Assembly (NCBI GenBank): GCA_000433535.1
Contig: FR892665.1
Span: 37,283-58,054 of the forward strand
From: Dorea sp. CAG:317
Lineage (GTDB): Bacteria; Bacillota; Clostridia; Lachnospirales; Lachnospiraceae
Direction: 5' to 3'
DNA length: 20,772 nt
Below are positions 8,266-14,598 of this stretch, piece by piece. Position 1 is the stretch's first letter; each line of letters starts with the position of its first letter. The position numbers were made by a program, and so were the translations under genes. The notes under the pieces are model-generated. The model was not told the origin of the DNA. It did not search any database and saw only the letters and a list, made by a program, of their open reading frames with translations.

Positions 8266-8499
8266 ATGAAAGTACAGAATATTACAGATATCGATGCATT
8301 TTTTAAAACAGTTGATGAGTGTAAAGGACGAGTTGAATTAGTGACAGGCGAAGGCGACAGACTGAACCTGAAGTCTAAATTATCCCAGTATGTTTCTATG
8401 GCAAATATTTTCTCAAACGGAGAGATTCCGGAGCTTGAAGTTATTGCGTATGAGAAAGAGGATACAGACAGACTGATCAGCTTCATGATCAATAACTAA
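8266..8499 (+). CDS. Conserved small protein of unknown function (77 aa)
   Basis: A 77-aa soluble, acidic protein with no signal or membrane segment. It includes KGRVELVTGEGDRLNLKSKL, then a predicted helix (SQYVSMANIFS) and a C-terminal EVIAYEKEDTDRLISFMINN. I recognise it only as a short protein that recurs in Lachnospiraceae genomes, where names such as 'polyA polymerase' are sometimes attached. Nothing in the sequence supports a nucleotidyltransferase function, since it is far too short and lacks catalytic motifs. Strong GGAAGGAG ribosome site 10 nt before the ATG, its own near-consensus promoter (8194-8221) and a terminator just after it (8528-8562). It is therefore probably a well-expressed single-gene transcript. 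The N-terminal part resembles a small alpha/beta fold by pattern, which is a guess. Confidence 0.75.
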   Translation: MKVQNITDIDAFFKTVDECKGRVELVTGEGDRLNLKSKLSQYVSMANIFSNGEIPELEVIAYEKEDTDRLISFMINN

Positions 8500-8527
8500 T
8501 TTTTTTGAACGATAGGATATATAGAAG

Positions 8528-8562
8528 GCAGAGATAAATGTAGTGTTTGTCTCTGCTTTTTT
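8528..8562 (+). terminator. Rho-independent terminator after the 77-aa gene
   Basis: GCAGAGATAAA pairs with TTTGTCTCTGC (11-bp stem with one T-G pair, 7-nt loop TGTAGTG), followed directly by TTTTTT. Only 21 nt separate its end from the dnaE start codon. Confidence 0.88.
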
Positions 8563-8583
8563 CAACAAAGGAGACATTTTATT

Positions 8584-11500
8584 ATGAGTTTTGCGCATTT
8601 ACATGTACATACCGAGTACAGTCTGCTGGACGGTTCTAATAAAATTAAAGAGTGTATTTCAAGGGTAAAAGAATTGGGCATGAACAGCATTGCCATCACG
8701 GATCACGGTGTGATGTTCGGCGTGATCGATTTTTACCGCGCGGCAAAGGCAGCGGGCATTAACCCGGTCCTCGGATGTGAGGTCTATGTAGCGCCCGGCT
8801 CCAGATTTGATAAGGAAGCTGTAGGTAATGGTGACGACAGGTATTATCACCTTGTACTGCTTGCCGAGAATCAGGAGGGATATCAGAATCTGATGAAGAT
8901 TGTATCCATCGGATTCACAGAAGGGTACTATTATAAACCGCGTGTGGACATGGATGTGCTGAAGAAATACAGCAAAGGCATCATTGCGTTAAGCGCCTGT
9001 CTTGCCGGAGAAGTACAGAGAAATATCGCGAGAGGGATGTACAGCGAAGGGAAAGCTGCCGCGCTCCGCTATCAGGAGGTGTTCGGCGAGGGGAATTTCT
9101 TCCTGGAATTGCAGGATCACGGCTTGCCGGAACAGAAGCTGGTCAATCAGTCTCTTCTTCGGATGTCTCAGGAGACAGGGATTGAACTGGTAGCGACCAA
9201 TGATGTGCATTATACTTATGCGGAAGATGAGAAGCCTCACGATATGCTTCTGTGTATTCAGACGGGGAAGAAGCTTGCGGACGAAAATCGCCTTCGCTAT
9301 GAAGGCGGACAGTATTATATTAAGTCCGAAGAAGAGATGCGCCGTTTATTTCCATATGCGCTGCAGGCGCTTGAAAATACACAAAGGATTGCGGATCGGT
9401 GTCACGTAGAGATTGAGTTTGGGGTGACAAAACTTCCGAAATATGATGTGCCGGAAGGCTATACATCATGGGAATATTTGAATAAACTGTGTCGTGACGG
9501 TCTGGAAAAACGATATGAGCCGGTGACGAAGGAACTGGAGGAAAGACTTACCTATGAGTTATCAGTTATCCGGTCTATGGGATATGTGGATTATTTCCTG
9601 ATCGTATGGGATTTTATCAAATATGCAAGAGACCATGGAATCAGTGTGGGGCCGGGACGAGGTTCTGCGGCGGGAAGTATTGTGTCCTATTGCCTGGGAA
9701 TTACCAGTATCGATCCGGTAAAATATCAGCTTCTGTTTGAGCGGTTCTTAAATCCGGAGCGTGTCTCCATGCCGGATATAGACGTGGACTTCTGCTTTGA
9801 GAGAAGACAGGAGGTCATTGATTATGTAGTGAGAAAATACGGTGCTGACCGTGTGGTACAGATTGTAACATTCGGTACGATGGCGGCGCGAGGCGTCATC
9901 CGAGACGTAGGGCGTGTGATGGATCTTCCGTATGCATTTGTAGACAGCATTGCGAAGATGATTCCAAAAGAGCTCAACATTACGTTGGAGCGTGCATTGA
10001 AGATCAGCCCGGAGCTTAAGAAAGCGTACGGAGAAGACCCGCAGGTACAAGAGCTGATCAATATGTCCATGCGTCTGGAGGGACTTCCGAGACATACATC
10101 TATGCATGCGGCAGGTGTTGTGATCGGTCAGAAGTCTATCGATGAATTTGTTCCTCTCTCGCTTGGGTCAGATGGTTCTCCGGTGACACAGTTTACGATG
10201 ACGACCCTGGAAGAACTGGGACTTCTGAAAATGGATTTCCTGGGACTTCGGACGTTGACGGTGATTCAGAATGCGGTGAACCTGGCGGAAAAAAGCACAG
10301 GGAAAAAGATCGATCTGGATGCCATTGACTATGATGACAAGGGTGTTCTGGAGCTGATCGGAAGTGGAAAGACAGACGGGGTATTCCAGCTGGAAAGCGG
10401 CGGAATGAAGAGCTTCATGAAAGAGCTGAAGCCACAGAGTCTGGAAGACATTATCGCGGGGATCTCCCTGTACCGACCGGGACCGATGGACTTTATCCCG
10501 CAATATATCAAGGGGAAGAATCACCCGGAACAGATTACTTATGACTGCCCTCAGTTAGAGCCGATTCTTGCTCCGACTTATGGCTGTATTGTATATCAGG
10601 AGCAGGTAATGCAGATCGTTCGTGATCTGGCAGGATTTACACTGGGAAGAAGTGACCTTCTTCGCCGTGCTATGTCTAAGAAAAAAGGCGATGTGATGCA
10701 GAAGGAGCGTCAGGCCTTTGTATACGGAGATGAAGCAGAAGGAGTGCCGGGATGTATTGCAAATGGAATCAGCGAGGCTGTAGCAAATAAGATCTATGAT
10801 GAAATGATCGACTTTGCAAAGTATGCGTTTAACAAATCTCATGCGGCAGCATATGCGGTGGTATCTTATCAGACGGCATGGTTAAAATATTACTATCCGG
10901 TAGAATTTATGGCGGCGCTTATGACATCCATGATCGACAATCCGGGGAAAGTGTCGGAATATATTTATTCCTGCAGACAGATGGGGATTAAAATCCTTCC
11001 GCCGGATATCAATGACGGAATCGGAGAATTCTCTGTAGATGGTGGAAATATCAGATTCGGTCTTGCTGCGATCAAGAGTATCGGACGCCCGGTTATTGAA
11101 GCGGTCATTGCAGAACGGGAAGCGCGCGGAAGATTTAAGACGCTGAAAGACTTTATTGAGCGGTTGTCCGGCAAAGAAGTGAATAAGAGAACGATCGAAA
11201 GCTTTATCAAATCGGGAGCATTTGACAGCTTAAGCGGCACGAGAAAACAGCTGATGATCATCTACGTGCAGATTCTGGATCAGGTGAATCAGGAGCGCAA
11301 ATATTCTATGGCAGGTCAGATGTCACTCTTTGATATGGTAGGCGAAGATCAGAAATCAGAGTTCGACATACAGCTTCCTGATGTGGGAGAATATGAGAAA
11401 GAGACACGGCTTGCTTTTGAAAAAGAGGTGCTGGGCGTGTATCTGACCGGTCATCCGATGGAGGAGTATGAGGCGCAGTGGAGAAAACAGATTTCAAAGA

Positions 11501-12057
11501 CGACACTTGATTTTCAGTTTGATGAAGAAGTGGGAGCATCCAAGGTCCGGGACGGAGCACGGGAGATCATTGGCGGAATTATTGCCGGGAAGACCATCAA
11601 ATATACAAAAAACAACAAGGTCATGGCGTTTCTGATGGTGGAAGATCTGCTTGGAACAGTGGAAGTGGTTGTGTTCCCGAAAGATTATGAGAAATACAAA
11701 GAGTATCTGGAGGAAGAAAATAAGATATTCGTACGCGGAAGAGTCTCTGAGGAAGATGATGCCAACAGTAAGCTGATGTGCGAATCCATCGTTCCGTTTC
11801 ATCGGATGCGGAAGGAATTGTGGCTTCAATATGAATCAAAGGAGATTTTTCTGGCACAGGAAAAAATGCTCTATGAGATGCTTGCTGACTCGGACGGAGA
11901 AGATGAAGTAGTGATCTACTGCAAGAAGGAACGAGCTGTTAAACGGCTTGGGCGGAACCGAAATGTAAGGATACAACCAACGTTATTAAGCAGATTGACG
12001 AATTATTTAGGAGAATCTTGTATAAAAGTAATAGAAAAACCCATTGAAAACATTTAA
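8584..12057 (+). CDS. dnaE: DNA polymerase III alpha subunit (DnaE type)
   Basis: A 1157-aa replicative polymerase subunit, full length for the family. The N-terminal PHP domain (1-~215) keeps the metal-site residues His7, His9, Asp40, His41, Glu66, His89, Cys139, Asp207 and His209, so it may be catalytically active, unlike the degenerate domain of Escherichia coli. The C-family polymerase core includes GPGRGSAAGSIVSYCLGIT. Its catalytic aspartates are Asp400 and Asp402 in PDIDVDF and Asp551 in KMDFLGLRT. A helix-hairpin-helix region lies near 840-880 and an OB fold near 990-1065. Firmicutes usually also have PolC, in which case DnaE works mainly on lagging-strand primers. ATG preceded by AAAGGAGAC. 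A terminator ends just 21 nt upstream, so its own promoter must overlap that hairpin, lie further up, or the terminator must leak. Confidence 0.97.
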   Translation: MSFAHLHVHTEYSLLDGSNKIKECISRVKELGMNSIAITDHGVMFGVIDFYRAAKAAGINPVLGCEVYVAPGSRFDKEAVGNGDDRYYHLVLLAENQEGYQNLMKIVSIGFTEGYYYKPRVDMDVLKKYSKGIIALSACLAGEVQRNIARGMYSEGKAAALRYQEVFGEGNFFLELQDHGLPEQKLVNQSLLRMSQETGIELVATNDVHYTYAEDEKPHDMLLCIQTGKKLADENRLRYEGGQYYIKSEEEMRRLFPYALQALENTQRIADRCHVEIEFGVTKLPKYDVPEGYTSWEYLNKLCRDGLEKRYEPVTKELEERLTYELSVIRSMGYVDYFLIVWDFIKYARDHGISVGPGRGSAAGSIVSYCLGITSIDPVKYQLLFERFLNPERVSMPDIDVDFCFERRQEVIDYVVRKYGADRVVQIVTFGTMAARGVIRDVGRVMDLPYAFVDSIAKMIPKELNITLERALKISPELKKAYGEDPQVQELINMSMRLEGLPRHTSMHAAGVVIGQKSIDEFVPLSLGSDGSPVTQFTMTTLEELGLLKMDFLGLRTLTVIQNAVNLAEKSTGKKIDLDAIDYDDKGVLELIGSGKTDGVFQLESGGMKSFMKELKPQSLEDIIAGISLYRPGPMDFIPQYIKGKNHPEQITYDCPQLEPILAPTYGCIVYQEQVMQIVRDLAGFTLGRSDLLRRAMSKKKGDVMQKERQAFVYGDEAEGVPGCIANGISEAVANKIYDEMIDFAKYAFNKSHAAAYAVVSYQTAWLKYYYPVEFMAALMTSMIDNPGKVSEYIYSCRQMGIKILPPDINDGIGEFSVDGGNIRFGLAAIKSIGRPVIEAVIAEREARGRFKTLKDFIERLSGKEVNKRTIESFIKSGAFDSLSGTRKQLMIIYVQILDQVNQERKYSMAGQMSLFDMVGEDQKSEFDIQLPDVGEYEKETRLAFEKEVLGVYLTGHPMEEYEAQWRKQISKTTLDFQFDEEVGASKVRDGAREIIGGIIAGKTIKYTKNNKVMAFLMVEDLLGTVEVVVFPKDYEKYKEYLEEENKIFVRGRVSEEDDANSKLMCESIVPFHRMRKELWLQYESKEIFLAQEKMLYEMLADSDGEDEVVIYCKKERAVKRLGRNRNVRIQPTLLSRLTNYLGESCIKVIEKPIENI

Positions 12058-12072
12058 TAATTCATGTAAAAT
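12044..12072 (+). promoter_or_regulatory. Sigma-A-type promoter for pfkA, inside the 3' end of dnaE
   Basis: TTGAAA (12044-12049), 17-nt spacer, TAAAAT (12067-12072). The -35 box lies in the final codons of dnaE. The predicted leader to the pfkA ATG is about 55 nt, A-rich, with TGGAGGA as ribosome site. Confidence 0.65.
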
Positions 12073-12133
12073 GGTGCACGAACATAAAAAAATTAACAAA
12101 CACACATCAAATACAGACAATGGAGGAAGAATT

Positions 12134-13111
12134 ATGGCAGACAAAACGATCCGTACAATCGGGGTATTGACAAGTGGAGGAGATGCGCCGGGAATGAATG
12201 CGGCAATTCGTGCCGTAGTAAGAACAGCACTTGGAAAAGGATTAAGAGTAAGAGGTATCCGCAAAGGATATCAGGGACTTTTAGATGAAGATATTATCGA
12301 TCTGACCGCCAGAGATGTATCTGATACGATCCAGCGTGGAGGTACTTTTCTTCAGACTGCAAGATGCAGTGAGATGCGTACTAAAGAAGGACAGCAGGAG
12401 GCTGCTGCGATCTGCAAGAAATACGAGATTGATGGTCTTGTAGTAATCGGTGGAGACGGTTCTTTTGCAGGAGCACAGAAGCTTTCTCATTATGGTATCA
12501 ATACAGTAGGAATTCCGGGAACTATTGATCTTGATATTGCATGTACAGAATATACAATCGGCTTTGATACAGCGGTAAATACAGCGATGGAGGCAATTGA
12601 TAAAGTGCGTGATACTTCAACTTCTCATGAGAGATGTTCTATCATTGAGGTTATGGGAAGAGATGCAGGATATCTGGCACTCTGGTGTGGAATTGCCAAC
12701 GGTGCAGAGCGAATCCTTATGCCGGAAGAACACAACTATGATGAAGAGAAGATCATTGCAGACATTCAGGAGTGCAGAAAGCGCGGGAAGAAGAATTACA
12801 TCATCATCAATGCAGAAGGTATTGGCGACTCTATGAATATGGCTAAGAGAATCGAAGAGGCAACCGGCATGGAGACGAGAGCAACAATCATCGGACACAT
12901 GCAGAGAGGCGGAAGCCCGTCCTGTAAGGACAGAGTATATGCATCCATCATGGGTTCTATGGCAGTGGATCTTCTTATGGAAGGAAAGACAAACCGCGTG
13001 GTAGGATATCGCCACGGCGAATTTGTAGACTTTGACATTAACGAAGCGCTTAGCATGAAGAAAGAACTTCCGGCATACGCTTACGAAGTGGCAAAGCGTC
13101 TGGCATTGTAA
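12134..13111 (+). CDS. pfkA: 6-phosphofructokinase (ATP type)
   Basis: A 325-aa enzyme that phosphorylates fructose 6-phosphate to the 1,6-bisphosphate, the committed step of glycolysis. Motifs: GVLTSGGDAPGMNAAIRAVV (ATP loop), VVIGGDGSFAGAQKL (Gly109 after Asp108 indicates ATP rather than pyrophosphate), PGTIDLDIACTEYTIGFDTA (catalytic Asp132), and EVMGRDAGYLALW (substrate binding). The usual GTIDND reads GTIDLD here, with Leu133 in place of Asn, while both aspartates are kept. I placed the start at the ATG after TGGAGGA; an in-frame upstream extension to 12044 has no ribosome site and overlaps dnaE and the promoter. dnaE-pfkA adjacency is common in clostridia. The DUF1934 gene follows after 5 nt. 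Confidence 0.96.
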   Translation: MADKTIRTIGVLTSGGDAPGMNAAIRAVVRTALGKGLRVRGIRKGYQGLLDEDIIDLTARDVSDTIQRGGTFLQTARCSEMRTKEGQQEAAAICKKYEIDGLVVIGGDGSFAGAQKLSHYGINTVGIPGTIDLDIACTEYTIGFDTAVNTAMEAIDKVRDTSTSHERCSIIEVMGRDAGYLALWCGIANGAERILMPEEHNYDEEKIIADIQECRKRGKKNYIIINAEGIGDSMNMAKRIEEATGMETRATIIGHMQRGGSPSCKDRVYASIMGSMAVDLLMEGKTNRVVGYRHGEFVDFDINEALSMKKELPAYAYEVAKRLAL

Positions 13112-13116
13112 TCGCT

Positions 13117-13563
13117 ATGACAAAAGATGTGTTACTTAAGATTTCCGGACTTCATTATGCAATGATGGAAAATACAGAAGAAAGTGAACCCATTGAGGTC
13201 ATTACACCTGCTTCCTATTACCTGAAAAATGGAAAACACTATGTGATCTATGAAGAAGTAGTAGAGGGAATTCCGGGAACAATAAAGAATAAAATACGCA
13301 TGACCGGAGACGGAGTCCTTGAGATCATGAAAAGCGGGATTGCTGACGCACACATGGTTTTTGAAAAGGGAAAGATTCATGCGTTTTCCTATGAAACTCC
13401 GTATGGAGAACTTTCAATGGGAATCTTTACCAGAGATATGATCTTCACAGAAGAAGAGAATCGCATGACAATCGCTGTGAATTATGAATTGGATATCAAT
13501 GGCGAAAAAGCTTCAGATTGCGATATCCATATTGAGATCAAAGCAAAAAAAATAGAGCAATAA
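13117..13563 (+). CDS. DUF1934 domain protein (YwiB-like beta-barrel)
   Basis: A 148-aa soluble protein. Pattern: DVLLKISGLHY, then ESEPIEVITPASYYLKNGKH and YVIYEE, GTIKNKIRMTGDGVLEIMKSG, a GELSMGIFTRDM strand and a C-terminal strand INGEKASDCDIHIEIKAK. The alternating strands and the G-x-L-x-M-G-I/V-x-T block match DUF1934 (YwiB family), a small barrel-like fold of unknown function. It starts 5 nt after the pfkA stop and has no separate ribosome site stronger than GCAAAGCG-like sequence, so it is probably translated from the pfkA transcript. No function is asserted. Confidence 0.85.
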   Translation: MTKDVLLKISGLHYAMMENTEESEPIEVITPASYYLKNGKHYVIYEEVVEGIPGTIKNKIRMTGDGVLEIMKSGIADAHMVFEKGKIHAFSYETPYGELSMGIFTRDMIFTEEENRMTIAVNYELDINGEKASDCDIHIEIKAKKIEQ

Positions 13564-13577
13564 TCAAGGAAAGATTG

Positions 13578-13611
13578 TTGTGATAACGGTATCCTTTGTG
13601 ACATTATCACA
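13578..13611. promoter_or_regulatory. Cluster of TTGTGA half-sites, possible operator
   Basis: TTGTGATAA (13578-13586), TTGTGACA (13596-13603, same orientation, offset 18 nt) and the inverted TTATCACA (13604-13611). The outer arms TGTGATAA and TTATCACA form a perfect 8-bp inverted repeat; the inner pair gives TGTGA-N5-TCACA. The half-sites resemble those of CRP/FNR or Rex regulators, but the spacing is one base short of the usual N6. It lies 117 nt upstream of the redox operon. Confidence 0.35.
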
Positions 13612-13637
13612 GAAAAAGAATAAGAGAAATGATATAA

Positions 13638-13667
13638 CAGATGTAGGATGATTCCTGCATCTGTTTT
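13638..13667 (+). terminator. Probable terminator after the DUF1934 gene (or leader hairpin of the redox operon)
   Basis: CAGATGTAGG pairs with CCTGCATCTG (10 bp, one G-T pair, loop ATGATT) and is followed by a short TTTT tract. The T-tract is weak, so partial read-through into the redox operon is plausible. The stretch 13668-13727 has only TATTAT-like boxes without a clear -35. Confidence 0.55.
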
Positions 13668-13727
13668 AGGTTCAGCAGGAAAAAGCCGCTTAAAAGAATA
13701 TATTATAAGATGAAAGAGGAACAATAT

Positions 13728-13928
13728 ATGAGTGATAAAATGAAAAAAGGAATCCGTAAAGCTGCTTTTATAGTAGGCGGTATAGCTCTTGGGCTGGCAT
13801 ATTACTATTTTGTGGGATGTAAAACCGGTGGATGAGCGATAACCTCCAATCCGGTGATGACAACGCTGTATATGGGTGTTGTTGGATGGCTGTTATCAGG
13901 AATATTTGAAAAGGATGGTGAAAAGTAA
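13728..13928 (+). CDS. DUF6132-like membrane selenoprotein with in-frame UGA (Sec36)
   Basis: Reading from the ATG at 13728 (ribosome site AGAGGA, 7 nt away), codon 36 is TGA (13833-13835) and the frame then runs open to TAA at 13926-13928: 66 residues if UGA is selenocysteine. The protein has a basic start (KMKKGIRK), a membrane helix (12-29), the loop VGCKTGG-U-AITSNP (29-42), a second helix (43-60) and a charged tail EKDGEK. The loop matches the DUF6132 motif G-C-x-x-G-x-C-P-I-T-S-S/N-P as I know it, with Sec36 replacing the second Cys and Cys31 as its partner. Positive-inside rules place the C-x4-U loop outside the cytoplasm. The TAA overlaps the ATG of ccdA (TAATG). Conserved coding after the UGA, exact Cys-to-Sec replacement, a SECIS-like hairpin and thiol-redox neighbours all argue against a simple nonsense mutation. 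Reaction unknown. Confidence 0.85.
13824..13855 (+). other. Hairpin presenting the UGA codon in its loop
   Basis: ACCGGTGGA (13824-13832) pairs with TCCA (13845-13848) and CCGGT (13851-13855) with a 2-nt AT bulge: 9 bp. The 12-nt loop (13833-13844) starts exactly with the in-frame UGA. It is compatible with the separate hairpin at 13858-13884. Its relevance to Sec insertion is speculative. Confidence 0.4.
13858..13884 (+). promoter_or_regulatory. Candidate bacterial SECIS element
   Basis: TGACAACGC (13858-13866) pairs with GTGTTGTTG (13876-13884): 9 bp including three G-U pairs. The loop is TGTATATGG, or the 7-nt GTATATG if U13867 pairs with G13875, which puts a G at the start of the loop. 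There are 31 nt between the UGA and the loop. Bacterial SECIS elements are short hairpins within the coding region just downstream of UGA with a conserved G in the loop, so position and loop fit; stem stability is modest. Confidence 0.5.
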
Positions 13929-14590
13929 TGCAGTATGCAGTTTCTTTTCTGGAAGGGATTATTACCTTTATTTCGCCGTGTCTTCTTCCAATGCTTCCGC
14001 TTTATATTTCCTACTTTGCAGGAGGCGGGGAACGAAGTACAGGGAAAACATTTAGAGGCGCATTTGGATTTGTGACAGGATTTACAATCGTATTTATGGC
14101 ATTGGGAGCGTTGGCAGGAACGCTTGGCGGTTTCTTAAGAGAATATCAGACCGTAGTGAACGTCGTTTCGGGATTGATTGTTATTTTCTTTGGACTTAAT
14201 TTTCTCGGTGTATTGAAGTTTAATTTATTTAAGGGAATTCAAAGGGATGTGAATACCGATAATATGGGCTTCTTGTCTGCGTTTGTATTCGGCGTAGTTT
14301 TCTCCATAGGCTGGACGCCTTGTGTAGGAACCTTCCTCGGCTCAGCTTTAATGCTTGCGTCACAGCAAAGTCACGCGGCAGCGGGAGTGCTCATGCTTCT
14401 GGTGTATTCGCTTGGGCTTGGAATTCCATTTGTCCTTTCAGCGGTATTGATCGATTATCTGAAAACTGCATTTGACTGGATTAAGAAGCATTATAAAATA
14501 ATTAATGGAATCAGCGGAGGGTTGTTGATTTTTATTGGCGTTATGATGGCAACAGGAGCTTTCGGACGATTGATGAGTTTATTTAGTTAG
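13928..14590 (+). CDS. ccdA: Cytochrome c biogenesis protein CcdA family (thiol electron transporter)
   Basis: A 220-aa integral membrane protein with about six helices. It has the two CcdA cysteines: Cys18 in FISPCLLPMLPLY and Cys132 in GWTPCVGTFLGSA. The family carries electrons from cytoplasmic thioredoxin across the membrane to extracytoplasmic thioredoxin-like proteins. A cytochrome role is not implied, as many anaerobes use it only for thiol reduction. Its ATG overlaps the stop of the selenoprotein gene (TAATG at 13926-13930), and its ribosome site (AAGGATGG) lies in that gene's last codons. Ribosomes arriving from the selenoprotein frame, that is after decoding the UGA, would be placed to restart here. 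The TlpA-like gene follows after 8 nt. Confidence 0.95.
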   Translation: MQYAVSFLEGIITFISPCLLPMLPLYISYFAGGGERSTGKTFRGAFGFVTGFTIVFMALGALAGTLGGFLREYQTVVNVVSGLIVIFFGLNFLGVLKFNLFKGIQRDVNTDNMGFLSAFVFGVVFSIGWTPCVGTFLGSALMLASQQSHAAAGVLMLLVYSLGLGIPFVLSAVLIDYLKTAFDWIKKHYKIINGISGGLLIFIGVMMATGAFGRLMSLFS

Positions 14591-14598
14591 GAGATATT

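Noticed and set aside
12044..12133. Longer N-terminus for PfkA starting inside dnaE
   Set aside because: The extension has no ribosome site, is unlike the family and overlaps a good promoter; the ATG at 12134 follows TGGAGGA.
13579..13611. The TGTGATAA/TTATCACA inverted repeat as a terminator
   Set aside because: The stem is only 8 bp with a 17-nt loop and no T-tract follows, so an operator is more likely.
13728..13835. A 35-aa ORF ending at the TGA, or a pseudogene broken by a nonsense mutation
   Set aside because: The frame stays open with family-conserved sequence (ITSNP, second membrane helix) up to a stop that overlaps ccdA, and the TGA replaces precisely the conserved Cys. A random nonsense mutation would rarely fit all of these.
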